From NCBI GenBank assembly GCA_028571685.1, contig CM053152.1, forward strand, positions 21,212,001 through 21,276,000: a stretch of 64,000 bases of DNA, read 5' to 3'. The translations under genes and the position numbers were made by a program. Positions 1 to 9,592 of this stretch are shown here, one piece after another. A model generated the notes under the pieces. It did no database searches. It was given only the letters and a program-made list of their open reading frames with translations, and was not told where the DNA came from. The DNA comes from Heterohyrax brucei (Eukaryota; Chordata; Mammalia; Hyracoidea; Procaviidae). How positions within the stretch are numbered: the stretch's first letter is position 1; each line of letters begins with the position of its first letter.

Positions 1-45
1 TCGTTCTTCTTCAGATAGTCCACCTTTTCTTCTTAATAATATCTT

Positions 46-1007
46 TTATTTTTTTGTGTTGTCATTGAGTGAAAGTGTACAATCCAATTTAAATTTGCAT
101 GCCCACCTACCTGCAGCTCCTTCTGCTCTCCTTGACCTGTTACAGTACACTCTTCCTTTCTGTTCTATACACGTCATATCCTTTTAACAATCTCCTGTCC
201 CCTCCTATCTACCTTCTCCACTCCCTTCTAGTAAGAGGCCAGTAGGACAACATCCTATCAATGCATAGAACCATAACGTGTACACATGATATGGTCACTC
301 TATGTCCCCAAGTCCAATCCATTCCTGTCTGAAGAGGTGATCTCCGTGATGATTTATCATCAGGGGCAGCAACAGGTCTAGGGGTCATTCTCCTAGGGAA
401 CTCCCAGGCCTTTGGACCAAATTGTGGTCTTTAAGGCTACACTGTGCTAAACACAGTTTTTCTGCTGGAAAAGCACTCCCCGAGATGGCACTGCCTCCCA
501 GCCTCAGAATTAGCCCCTGCTGATGCCCCCAGTTGGGTAACTTCACCTCTCAGTCAAACAAGATGGCATTGCAGTCAAGCTGTCCCACCAAATGTGAAAT
601 AACCAAATCTGTGGTGGATGTTTAAAAAGAGAGGGCAGAGGGGCTGTGCTGCTCTGAGTACGGAGCCAGGCTCTCAAAATGTGGCTATTCCACCCACTGA
701 TCACTTCAGCACTGAGGCTCAGCATAGCAGCCAGTTAAGCCCGTCTCACACCTATCAGCCAAACAAAAAGAGAAAAAAAGTTAAAAATGTCAGTTGCCTT
801 CTGACTGTGGCAGCTGGCCATTCAGGAAGAGTGGGGGTCAGAAAAAGAGAAGAAGTTTCTGGTTCAGCTGCCTGTAGTCCAAACTGACAGCTCTAGGTGG
901 TGTTCTAGGGTTCAGTGGGTGTCCAGAAAGCTGTTTAATTATCAATCCAGGCCTTAGTTTTCAGAGAGAATTAAAGAGATATGTGTCTAGTCTGCCATCT
1001 TGACTCT
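46..1007 (-). mobile_element. Internally deleted L1: 5'UTR joined directly to 3'UTR, no ORFs
   Basis: Read on the minus strand, the first ~560 bp (1007 down to ~445) match the 5'UTR of the full-length L1 at 19072, beginning with the same GAGTCAAGATGG start. The last ~400 bp (445 down to ~46) match that L1's terminal 3'UTR from about 25632 to its A-rich tail. Everything from the distal 5'UTR through ORF1, ORF2 and most of the 3'UTR is missing. An imperfect 15-bp direct repeat flanks it (31-45 and 1008-1022, 12 of 15 matching), as expected for a TSD, so it probably integrated already deleted. The homology to both ends is seen directly. Origin from a spliced or template-switched RNA is inference. 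Confidence 0.8.
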
Positions 1008-1034
1008 CCTTAGTAATACCTTGATATTATTAAG

Positions 1035-1185
1035 ATAATAGCATTAATCTTCCCAAATCCCTTGTAAGGTAAGCATTATCCCCATTTTGCCTACAAGAAA
1101 TATGGAGGTTCAGAGAAATAATTTGCTTAAATTCATGTAGCTAGTTAATAGCATTATCAGTGTTGATCTGTATGATTCAAAAGCA
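1035..1185 (+). mobile_element. MIR SINE fragment
   Basis: Diverged match to the MIR core and 3' part: a TTATCCCCATTTTGC block, then a GAGGTTCAGAGAAATAA block and a TAGCTAGTTAATAGC block in MIR order. Ancient tRNA-derived SINE mobilised by L2. Confidence 0.7.
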
Positions 1186-1205
1186 GTGACATCTTCATGT
1201 GAAAA

Positions 1206-1236
1206 GCCAAGCCAAGTGCCGTCGAGTCAGATCCGA
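1206..1236 (-). mobile_element. Ultra-short AfroSINE 3'-end fragment
   Basis: About 31 bp reading GCCAAGCCAAGTGCCGTCG plus GAGTCAGATCCGA, the antisense of the AfroSINE 3' end with its (TTGGC)n-type tail. No SINE body is attached. A weak 6-bp flanking match (GAAAAG/GAAAGG) may be a TSD. Confidence 0.55.
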
Positions 1237-1249
1237 GAAAGGGTCAGCA

Positions 1250-1370
1250 CAAATCCATTCATTCATTCATCAAATGGTGGTTTAGCACTTGCCATGTGCT
1301 TAGCAGAGGCTTAGATGTTGTTTGTGTGATACAAAGAAATTCATGTAGGGAAATATGCTGTAGCTGGAGA
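1250..1370 (-). mobile_element. L2-class ancient repeat, 3' end
   Basis: ATTCATTCATTCATCAAATGG is followed by a diverged GCACTTGCCATGTGCTTAGCA block. That is the order of the L2 3' end read in reverse (terminal ATGAA repeats first). Heavily decayed. Confidence 0.5.
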
Positions 1371-1829
1371 AACAGTCAACAAGTACTATAAACGTAATGG
1401 CTTGTATTCTGCCCCTTTCTAATTACAAAAGACTTGGAAATTATGTATAAAATATAACAGAAGTATTTTGAATTGTGTAACTGAGCTCATAAACAAGTAA
1501 AGAAAAACCCTGAGGTCCCATCCCCAAAAGAAGAGGGAATTGAAAATGAAAGTGGTGCACATTTGAGCTGATGTTGGCCTGTCTTAGGGGCAAGGGCATA
1601 TGGTCTCAATACCCTAGAAGCATGGCTTTAAATGTCCAAAGAATGTGGAAGGCTTGAGACCTGCATAAGTCTGGGATGCTCAATGGCCACACTCAATCAA
1701 AGGGTGGGGTTAGGATGGGGAGACTTAACTCAACAGCAAAAGAAGACAATGCGTGAACTTGGCCTGTGGTGTGGTGGAATAAATTATGTCCTATGGAGTT
1801 CCTTCTCAGCCTTTAAGGAAGTGAAGTTT
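1371..1829. other. Unassigned sequence
   Basis: No repeat family, coding signal or structural RNA recognised. Short open frames here have no family resemblance. Confidence 0.5.
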
Positions 1830-2205
1830 GATAAATCTTACAATGTGGAATGAACCCTGAAAATAGTATGCTGAGTTAAATAAGTCAGAGGTAAAAAAAT
1901 ACTACAAGATTCCACTTATGTAAAATATGTAGAATTAGGAAACGTGTACAGACTAAGGTTAACTTTGGTTATTAAGGGTGGAAGGAAGGAGGAAAAGGGA
2001 GAAGTACTGCTTAGGGGACACTAAGTTTTGTTAATGGTGATTGAAAATTTGGAAATGAATAGTAGTAATAGTTATACAACATGATGTATGCAATTAATGT
2101 CACTGTATATGTTGCATGTAGATGTGAAAAATATTAGAATGGCAAATGTTTTGTTGTCTATATGTTTACCACAACTTTTAAAAAAGTGAAAAAAAGAAAA
2201 AAGAG
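1830..2205 (+). mobile_element. Old L1 3' end
   Basis: Sense match to the common mammalian L1M terminus: a decayed ORF2 end (TAAATAAGTCAGAGG, then a tract equivalent to 'tactgtatgattccacttatat'), the purine-rich AAGGAAGGAGGAAAAGGGAG tract, and a 3'UTR with a decayed gatagtggtgatggtt-type block. Ends near an A-rich stretch. Confidence 0.65.
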
Positions 2206-2624
2206 TTGTCCTGTAAGAATTCATAACAATGTTTCTGCCTTCATCTGGGTTTGGAGTTTAAATTGATACTACCCATGTGGTTCAGGACATTCCTACCCCA
2301 GGTCACCTGATTCATAAAAGTAGTGCTTTGGTGATCGGTACCTGTAGAAGCAAATGCATAACTTCTCTGAAGAGGTATATCATCAACCCAGATTACAGAG
2401 AAGTGATGTAGATAAAACCTTATAGGATATGAGCTCAGAATTCCAAATCACAAAACGCAGGTATACACACACACATGCCACAAGCCTGTGTCAGTAGATA
2501 CCAGTGGTTTTGAAAGATGTTGTTATTAGAGAGCAGCAATATTTGGAAGACATTGTGGGTTAGACCTTAGCTGCTAGAGTAGTCTGGATTGGCTACAAGC
2601 AGAGAGTACAATGTTCTAAAAAAA
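2206..2624. other. Unassigned sequence
   Basis: Contains a short CA run near 2464. No gene or repeat family recognised. Confidence 0.5.
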
Positions 2625-2783
2625 CAAAAAATTGCCATTAAGTTGATTCCAACTCATAGTTATCCTGTAGGACAGAGTGGAACTGTCCCATAGGGTTTCC
2701 AAGCAGTGCTTGGAGATTTTGAACAGCTAGTCTTTTAGTTAACAGCCATAACTCTTAACCGTTCAACCACTAGGGCTCCAAAA
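2625..2783 (-). mobile_element. AfroSINE
   Basis: Antisense copy. It starts with the 3' end (ATTGCCATTAAGTTGATTCC), passes through the CCCATAGGGTTTCCAAGCAG body, and ends in the tRNA-like head (TTAACCGTTCAACCACTAGG, then GGCTCC). The head carries the pol III box region. Nearly full length. Confidence 0.9.
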
Positions 2784-3124
2784 CAAAGGTAAGTATTCAG
2801 AAGTTCTGCTTGAAGATGGTGGCTCCTTAAGACTGCTTAAGTGGGAGGTGAAAGTTTTGTTTAGTGGTTGATGAGAACTACAACTGACGTATTAAATTAG
2901 GACCAAGCTGTGAAGGACTTTGGTTGTCTTACCAAAGGGTGGAGACGACATATGATGAAAGTTTTAAAAGGTCTTTTCAGAATGCCTGGTAATGCTATAA
3001 AAATGCAAAGAAGGGGTTAGAAAGGAAGATTGAGGTTGACATGGGGAAGATAGGGAGAATGAAAAGAGAAAGGAGAGGTCTAACCTATGATAGCAGAAGA
3101 AAAGTGTGTGCTAAATAAATGAAA
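2784..3124. other. Unassigned sequence
   Basis: Purine-rich, around AGGAAAGAAGATTGAG-like text near 3030. No feature recognised. Confidence 0.4.
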
Positions 3125-3325
3125 AAAAACAGCAGTCATCAAGTCGATTCTGACTCCTGATGATGATCCCACATGTGTTCCACAGGATTCCACAGGATTT
3201 TCAAAGCTGTGACCTTGTGGAAGCAGATTGCTGGGGCTTTCTTCTCAGGTACCTCTGAGTGAGTTCAAACCATCCACCTTTTGGTTAGTACTTGAGCACC
3301 TAACTTAGTACCATGAAAGACTCCT
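3125..3325 (-). mobile_element. AfroSINE, long-body subtype
   Basis: Antisense. Unlike the 2625 copy, it carries the extra body block GCTGTGACCTTGTGGAAGCA followed by GATTGCTGGGGC before the tRNA-like head (CACCTTTTGGTTAGTACTTG). First of three consecutive antisense SINEs. Confidence 0.85.
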
Positions 3326-3339
3326 GGAAAGCCTGTTTC

Positions 3340-3537
3340 GTTGTTATTGTTAATAGCCATTGAATCAATTCTGACTCATGTCAACCCCATATTAAGTTGA
3401 ACTGCTCTGTAGAGTTTTTAAAGCTTGACTTTTCTGAAGCAAATCATCAGACCTTTCTTCTGGGAGTATTTGAATCAGCAGCCTTTGAGCTACCACTTGA
3501 GTGCTGAACTGTTTGCGCTGTTTAGGGACCTGGGAAA
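3340..3537 (-). mobile_element. AfroSINE, long-body subtype
   Basis: Antisense. The 3' end is AATAGCCATTGAATCAATTC. The long-body block (AAGCAAATCATCAGACC) is present, and the head is decayed, ending GTTTAGGGACC. Lies 15 bp from its neighbour in the same orientation. Confidence 0.85.
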
Positions 3538-3549
3538 TCATGAAGAAGA

Positions 3550-3717
3550 ACCACACCCCCCAAAAAAACACTGCTGTCAAGTCAGTTTGGACTCATAGTG
3601 ATGCTACAGGACAGAGTAAAACTACTCCATGGAGTTTTCAAGCAGTGCCCAGTGGATTCCAACTGCTGACCTTGTGATTAGCAGTCATAGCACTTGATCA
3701 CTATATTGCCAGGGTTT
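3550..3717 (-). mobile_element. AfroSINE, short-body subtype
   Basis: Antisense. ACTGCTGTCAAGTCAGTTTG at the 3' end, CATGGAGTTTTCAAGCAGTG body, then a GCACTTGATCAC head. An A-rich CCCCCCAAAAAAA tract marks the tail side. Confidence 0.85.
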
Positions 3718-4064
3718 AAAGAATGTAGAGTTTCTCTGGTTATTCCAGAGGTTTTCAAATTGTCCTATAGGACCATTCCTCTCAGTATGCCTCTGAAATT
3801 CTTCAACGGCCAACAGGGGAGAGCAGTTTGCTGTTTATATATGTCACATAACTTAGCTCCATATAACTTCCATGTGAAAATATAATTTTGCTACTTTGGT
3901 AAAAATAGTAAAGCCTTTAAAAACAAAAAGAGCAGAGGAATAAGCTAAAGTCATAGGCCAAAATAACCTGGAACAGAAGGCATTACGATGGTACATTTTT
4001 TCCTGCTGAAGACCATGTACAATTTGGTGCTTAATATACAATTTTCTATTGTATTGATGAGTTA
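3718..4064. other. Unassigned sequence
   Basis: No gene or repeat family recognised. Ends just before a 5'-truncated SINE. Confidence 0.5.
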
Positions 4065-4235
4065 AGTTCTCGCTGTTAACAGAAAGGTTGGCGGTTGGAA
4101 TCCATCAGCCAGTCCATAGGAAATGGACTGTGGAAATCTGCATCCATAAAGATTACAGCCCTGGAAATCCTATAAGGAGTTCTACTCTGTCCTGTAGAGT
4201 AACTATGAGTTGGAATTGACTTGGTGGCATTAATT
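4065..4235 (+). mobile_element. AfroSINE
   Basis: Sense copy, slightly 5' truncated. It starts in the head (GTTAACAGAAAGGTTGGCGG), has body TCTACTCTGTCCTGTAGAGT and ends GAGTTGGAATTGACTTGGTG. Confidence 0.85.
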
Positions 4236-4339
4236 TGCGAAATAACAATTGGTTAAGCTCTCCTGATAACTCTGTCTAGCATATCATCAGCTTTGTGAAA
4301 GTCATTTTCACCCTCCTCAGAAAACAAACAAATAAAGCA

Positions 4340-4485
4340 ACTTGCAACCATCAAGTCAATTCTGACTCATAGGGACTCTATAAGATAGAGTAGAACACCC
4401 TCACAGGGTTTCTGAGGAGCAACTGGTGGATTCAGACTGCTAGTTTTTGGTTAGCAGCTGACCTCTTAACCACTGGGCTAAGAAA
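4340..4485 (-). mobile_element. AfroSINE
   Basis: Antisense. 3' end CATCAAGTCAATTCTGACTC, ending in the tRNA-like head GCTGACCTCTTAACCACTGG. It faces the sense copy at 4065 across ~100 bp, so the pair could fold in RNA. Confidence 0.85.
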
Positions 4486-4576
4486 GTCTTCAGGACAATT
4501 CTATTCTTTTAACAAAGGAAGTTGCCTTGAATTGGAATCAATTCAACAACAGGTTTATGAGTGGCACTGAGAGGGG

Positions 4577-4718
4577 TTGGAGTCCTGGTCGTGTACTGGT
4601 GACAAATCTAGGCTTCATGGCTTGATTCTACCAGCTGGTCCTTGGAAATCTTATGGGGCAGTTCCACTCTGTCCTATAGGGTCACTATGAGTTGGAATTA
4701 ACTCCATGGCAGCTTTTA
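4577..4718 (+). mobile_element. AfroSINE
   Basis: Sense. Decayed head GGAGTCCTGGTCGTGTACTG, body GGGGCAGTTCCACTCTGTCC, end GAGTTGGAATTAACTCCATG. Followed by an (ATT)n tail near 4716-4730. Confidence 0.85.
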
Positions 4719-4737
4719 TTATTATTATTGATAATCT

Positions 4738-4850
4738 TTTACAGAAGTGGATCAGCAGGTCTTTCTTTGGCAGTATTGCTGTCTGGGTTCAGACAGCTAA
4801 CATTTTGGTTAGTAGCCAAGAGCAAATCATTTACAGCACCCAGGGACCGG
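4738..4850 (-). mobile_element. AfroSINE fragment, long-body subtype
   Basis: Antisense 5' two thirds only: AGAAGTGGATCAGCAGGTCT, then the head CATTTTGGTTAGTAGCCAAG and CACCCAGGGACC. The RTE-like 3' end is missing. Confidence 0.75.
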
Positions 4851-5948
4851 GGCCCACCCACTAGTGAGACCTGTTCAGCCATTGGTGAGACCTGTCCAAC
4901 CACCCAAGGACAGCAACTGACATCAAAACAAGGATTTTGTTGATTCCAGGAATATTGATTAAGTGTAGAGCACGGTGTTAGGAACAGCACACACTGTAGA
5001 TGAGAAGGGTCTCTTTGGATGAGCTTTAAAGAAGTTTTCTCCCTCCTGCTGTACTTTCTGAGAGTGGGCTGGAGAATGTGAACCTCAGGAGGAGAAAAAG
5101 GGAGCAGGTTTTCAGTGAGTCTGGTGTTGGGTGTGCTCTAGCTCAGTTTTATCAGGTCCTTGGCAGAGGAGGTAAGCAAGTAAGCAGAAACAGCCGGATG
5201 ATACAATAGGCACATGGGTGAACCGGGCATGAAGTGGGGCTGAACCTCCTAGAGGATGCAGATTGATAAATAAACATTAAGACAATGAGGCTCTGCTAAT
5301 CCTTTGACAAAGGACAAATTGCTAATCTAAACTCACTGCCAGGATGGTTGCCTCAGTTTAACAAAGGCAGCATTTATGCCTTATGTTTTATTTGTAAACT
5401 CTCAGTGTTGGCAAGTTAAATGGATTTACTCTCACCTGCCTCTGAGAAGGGAGAGGAGGTGGCAGGTGATCCTGTCTTTCTCTCAACGTCTCAGGGAAAT
5501 GGTCACCTGATCTGACCAGAAAAACCTTGGAGGAGGTCTCAAATTTTAGCCACTTCACAGTAACTGCCAAATTGCTCTTCAACAATAGAGCTAGTGTCTG
5601 GAGGGGAAAGTGCTGGGGAGAAGCAAACTTTTCAGCTCATAATTCATGAAAGGTCTCAGCTTTCTCTGTCCTTCTCCAGCCCTCAATTCCAAGGTCTGAA
5701 CTTCGGGCCTTCTCTGAGGACTGGGGTCATCAGTGCTCCTGGGTGCTAGTAATTCCTGGAAATGGGGATCTGTCTTCTGGCAACTTCCTAAGGGGTACCC
5801 TGTGGAGGATTGCCTATCCCTTGCCCCTGTGGCCTTGGCCTTATAGCATCCCTCCAGAGGGCTGTCACTGTGGCTCGGGCACCACTCAGTGTTATACTGA
5901 CCTTTGGAGGAGAATCTGCTGTTGAGATCTGACACCAGAACACATTTT
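4851..5948. other. Unassigned sequence
   Basis: About 1.1 kb with no recognised repeat. A 127-codon minus-strand open frame (5591-5974) and shorter ones show no domain, signal peptide or family resemblance, and I do not call them genes. Confidence 0.5.
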
Positions 5949-6138
5949 AAACAAACAAACAAACAAAAACACAAAACTAACTGAATCTGTTGCTGTTGAA
6001 TGATTTTGACTTAGAGAGACACTATAGGACGGAGCAGAGCTGTCCCACAGGGTTTTCAAAGAGTGACTGGTGGATTGGAACTGCCAACCTTTTGGTTAGC
6101 AGTCCAGCTTTTAAGCATAGCACTACCTGGCTCCCCTG
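5949..6138 (-). mobile_element. AfroSINE with (CAAA)n tail
   Basis: Antisense. The (AAAC)n tail at 5949-5975 lies beside the 3' end (GTTGCTGTTGAATGATTTTG), followed by body GTCCCACAGGGTTTTCAAAG and head CCTTTTGGTTAGCAGTCCAG. Confidence 0.85.
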
Positions 6139-6830
6139 CTTATGTAGCGCTGACCCAAATGGTCACTAGAGAGAAGCAAAGATACTTTGCCTACAGTCAC
6201 CTCAGTCTCCTTCGCCCTCCTTGGCTCTGCCTCCTGTCACTCACTTCTTCCACCCCAAGTCTCAGGACATTTTTCTGGCAGAGGTGACAGGTATATAGCT
6301 ACCCAAGAGGGACAAAGGCGTGTTTTCTAGAGTACTTGCCTCTTCTAAAAGATATCCAGCCTAGTAAAGGTCACACACAGGAATCTTAGTCATGGCTGGG
6401 TGTCCTTGAGGCCTGAGAATTCTAGAATCTTCACATCTTAGAGGTCTGAGGACTAGGAAGCTATTTAAATCATAATTGAAGCCCCAAACTCATGATTACA
6501 AAGATGCAGTGATTTCAAAGGTGCAGCTCTGACTACACGCTCATTTGACAGGAGACATCTGACATAGACTCTTGCTTCCCTACTGATATGTTAAGACTCA
6601 TGAAAAATTTCTGTCTCTGTAAACTCAGGGGTCTATTCCAAGGCCCCAACCCAAAGGTTACCCCCTAGAACTTTCTTTCCAGGGACAGAATATAGGAGTG
6701 AAGGGTCAGAGCTGGCTTGAAGAGCTGAACTGATGGAAACCTTACTTGGTTTGGATTTGATGCTGATTCACCAATACCTTTCCTCTCCCTTGCTCCTACT
6801 GTCTTTTTCAGAAGGTCTACACTTCCTTTT
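6139..6830. other. Unassigned sequence
   Basis: No gene or repeat family recognised. Confidence 0.5.
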
Positions 6831-7045
6831 GGAGTCCCTAGGTGGTGTAAATGATTAATACTCTCACTTGCTAACCAAAAGGTTGGCGGGACAAATCAAA
6901 CCAGAAGTGTTTTGGAAGAAAGGTCTACTGATCTACTTCCAAAAACTCAGCTATTGAAAGCCTTATGGAGAGCAGTTCTACTCTGGCACGCACGAGGCCT
7001 CCATGAGTTAGAACTGACTGGACAATGACTGGTTTGGTGCAGCGC
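6831..7045 (+). mobile_element. AfroSINE, long-body subtype
   Basis: Full-length sense copy. Head GGAGTCCCTAGGTGGTGTAA, then GCTAACCAAAAGGTTGGCGG. Long-body block GATCTACTTCCAAAAACTCA. End CTGACTGGACAATGACTGGT with a GGTTTGG-type tail. Confidence 0.9.
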
Positions 7046-7089
7046 CTTTTAAGTATCCCCTCTACTATTTTTCTTGATGATGACAATAA

Positions 7090-7630
7090 CACTGGGATGT
7101 GTACTCATTGTGTACCTGAAATTGCTTCAGTCAAGGTCCTTAGCGATCTTACATTGCCAAACCCAGTGGCACTTTCTAGTATTCATCTTGAGGGCAACAT
7201 CTGAGAGGTTGTTCACTTGCCCTTTGAGACTCCTTCTCCCTTGGCTTACTGACCCTGTGTTCTCCCAGTACCCCCTCCTTTCAGGCCTCTCTGCTGGCTC
7301 TGCCTTCTCCTATGGTAGCTGCTTTCTTCCTCCAGAATCTCCTCTTTCAGGGCGAGGTTCCTCAGTAGAGCTTCCTCACAGAGGAAGTGTCTGCAACCTC
7401 ATATCTTCCTCTCACCAAAATACCTTCCCTGTCTTATTCTCTCTTGGCACCCACCTCTTTCTCTCACATTGCCTCAATTTATAATCAACCCCTCTCCAAA
7501 CTAGACCTCATGGTGGAGACCATGTCTGTGTTGTTCAGAGTATGCATCTAGTATCTAGCACAGTGTTGGCACAGAGTAGGTGTGCAATAAATATTTTTTA
7601 GATGCATGAATGGATAGATGAATGCATGCA
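7090..7630 (+). mobile_element. L2 LINE 3' part
   Basis: Decayed L2 reverse-transcriptase region (CTTCTCCCTTGGCTTACTGA and following). It runs into the standard L2 3' end: GTCTGTGTTGTTCAGAGT, GCACAGAGTAGGTGTGCAAT and AAATATTTT. Pre-dates placental radiation. Confidence 0.7.
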
Positions 7631-7647
7631 TACAGTGAACTCAGAAT

Positions 7648-7850
7648 GATGCTAAGCAGTTCTATTCCTTACTGTATTTAATTCTCATATCAATCTATGA
7701 GGTAAGGATTCCCACCATTTTATAGATGAGGATACTGGTTTAGAGAAGTTAAGGGAATTGTTTAAGGGTTCCAGTTGTTATCAGTGTCCGAATTAGAACT
7801 CAGATCTCTCTGACTCTGTGTTCTCTACATAGTCCTTCATCTCTTGCTCC
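7648..7850 (+). mobile_element. MIR SINE
   Basis: Nearly whole MIR core: CTATGAGGTAAGGATTCCCA, TTTTATAGATGAGGATACTG, AGAGAAGTTAAGGGAATTG, and the decayed 3' block ATTAGAACTCAGATCTCTC. Confidence 0.8.
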
Positions 7851-7859
7851 TGCACACTG

Positions 7860-8020
7860 GAGTCAGTGGAACAGAATTCTTCAAACACTGCTTTTATCAC
7901 ATTGGATTCTTACTTGAGAACCTAAGTGGTTCCCTATTTTTCACTGTACTCACACCAAACTCTTTGCTGGAACTTCAAGGCTAGAAACCAACTAGCTTCT
8001 GATGTCTAGTTACTCTTTAA
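7860..8020 (+). mobile_element. Probable L2 internal fragment
   Basis: CCTAAGTGGTTCCCTATTTT and ACCAAACTCTTTGCTGGAAC resemble the L2 'aagtccaaactccttagcctggca' region. Strongly diverged; family call tentative. Confidence 0.4.
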
Positions 8021-8089
8021 CACAGAATTCAGACTTTAGGTAAGCAAATTTAGGACGGCTTATGTATGCTGAGTGTCTGTTCTCTTTTA

Positions 8090-8285
8090 TGTTTGCTGAA
8101 GCAGTTAACTGTATATATTTTAGAGTCAACCAGGCTGGCATTAAATCCTGGCTTTCTCATACCTGTAATGGTGAGGAAATGATTTAACTTCTGCCTTAGT
8201 GTCTTCTGTAACACGTGGATAATCTCTCCCTTTTTTGGGTTACTTTGAATTTGAGGGACTCTCTGCAACCATAACACTATATAAA
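8090..8285 (-). mobile_element. MIR SINE
   Basis: Reverse-oriented MIR: a decayed AACTTCTGCCTTAGTGTCTT block (from 'ttaacctctctgtgcctcag') then GTAACACGTGGATAATCTCT (from 'tctgtaaaatggggataata'). Confidence 0.65.
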
Positions 8286-8344
8286 AATCATATAAAAATA
8301 TAACTTAAGAATGCAATGGAAATTTTAGTTACAGGAGGCAGATA

Positions 8345-8690
8345 TAATCTTAGCTAAGGATTAGTACAGGAAATTTATGAGTGCCAGGAACTGTTGTAAG
8401 TACTTTATGTATACTAACTTACTTGATTTTCACAACATTTCTAGGTTTGGTGGTAAACTGAGGCACAAGAATGTTATGTAACTAACTCAAAGTCTTACTG
8501 TAGTTGTTGTTACATGCCATTGAGTTGTTTATGACTCAAAGCAACCCTATATACAACAGAATGAAACACTGCATGGTCCTGCTCCATCCTCACAGCGGTC
8601 CAACATCATAGAATTGATAAAGTCGTCATTTTAACCCAGGCAACATGGCCCCAGAGTACTCATGCTTAACCACCACACTATATTATACAA
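8345..8690 (+). mobile_element. MIR SINE split by an RTE tail
   Basis: MIR 5' and core (GTGCCAGGAACTGTTGTAAG, then TGGTAAACTGAGGCACAAGA) up to ~8502. It resumes at ~8630 with TTAACCCAGGCAACATGGCC and CTCATGCTTAACCACCACAC. The intervening piece is an RTE 3' end, so MIR is the older element. Confidence 0.7.
8503..8620 (-). mobile_element. RTE LINE 3' terminal fragment
   Basis: Antisense last ~115 bp of the RTE: GTTGTTGTTACATGCCATTG, CAACCCTATATACAACAGAA, GGTCCTGCTCCATCCTCACA. A severely 5'-truncated insertion in a MIR. Confidence 0.8.
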
Positions 8691-8849
8691 TAAAAATGAG
8701 TGCATTAAGGGGTACCTTACAGGAAGTGAAACAATTGTGAATGAACCACTTAAAAGTATACATTTTGGTGAGTGGTGTTATTCTTGTTCTCATTTTGTAG
8801 CTGAAGGAACCAAAGGCAGTGCTAGACAAAATAACAGAGAGCTGCGTGT

Positions 8850-9265
8850 GCTGTGAATTACAGCTCTGACGTTAAACAACGTAGCACTTGATGGTGCAGT
8901 GGTTAGAGGGCTGGACTGATAACCAACAGCATTTGTAACACAGCAGCTTCTCTGAGAGAGAAAGCCTAGGCAGTGTGCTTTCTTAAAGATTATAGCCTTG
9001 AAAATCCCATAAAACAGGCCAAATCTGTCTTGTCGTATGAGTCAGAATCCACTCTATGGCAATGGGTTTGGTTTGTCCTTTCATTTGTGTAACTTGAGCA
9101 AGTGGCTTAACCTTCCAATCCTATTTCCTTGACTATAAAACAGAAGGAGTGTGTATCTCCCAGAATGGTGCTGAAAGTGAAGTAATTCACAGAGAGCAGT
9201 TAGCTCAATGTCAGCACCCAGAAAGGGCTTGATAAATAATCTTTACTGATGTTGCTGATAATAGT
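8850..9265 (-). mobile_element. MIR SINE split by an AfroSINE
   Basis: GTGAATTACAGCTCTGAC on the left and GTGTAACTTGAGCAAGTGGC / TTAACCTTCCAATCC on the right are adjacent in antisense MIR. They are separated here by the AfroSINE at 8880-9080. Confidence 0.65.
8880..9080 (+). mobile_element. AfroSINE
   Basis: Sense. Head GCACTTGATGGTGCAGTGGT, body GCCTTGAAAATCCCATAAAA, end CACTCTATGGCAATGGGTTT with a GGTTTGG tail. Inserted in a MIR. Confidence 0.9.
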
Positions 9266-9444
9266 AACTTCCCCAAGGCCACAGAACTCCAAAGCATCAG
9301 AACCCACAAGTTGTCCACTTTGGAAGTTAACTCCCATGAGTCTTCCTTAGCAGTAATGTAACGAGTGAGTTCAGGTGTTGACTTGGTAGGCCAATCGGGA
9401 ATTTTCATTATTAGCTGCCTTAGACATACAGAGCCTGGTGTCGC

Positions 9445-9592
9445 ATTTTTTTTTCTCTCTCTTTTTAAATCATTGTAAAATGCATTTAATACAACATTTT
9501 CCAAATTCAACACTTTTCAGGTGTACAATTTACTGATATCAATAACATTAATCATATGTATTCATCACCCCATTGTTTAATACATTCCCTGT
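9445..9592 (-). mobile_element. Old L1 3'UTR fragment
   Basis: Antisense L1M-type text: AAATCATTGTAAAATGCATT, CAGGTGTACAATTTACTGAT, TTCATCACCCCATTG. Confidence 0.55.

Noticed and set aside
2464-2475. CA repeat as a microsatellite feature
   Set aside because: Too short to be notable.
5591-5974. 127-codon minus-strand open frame
   Set aside because: No recognisable domain. It runs into the SINE tail at 5949-5975, and no splice or start context supports it.
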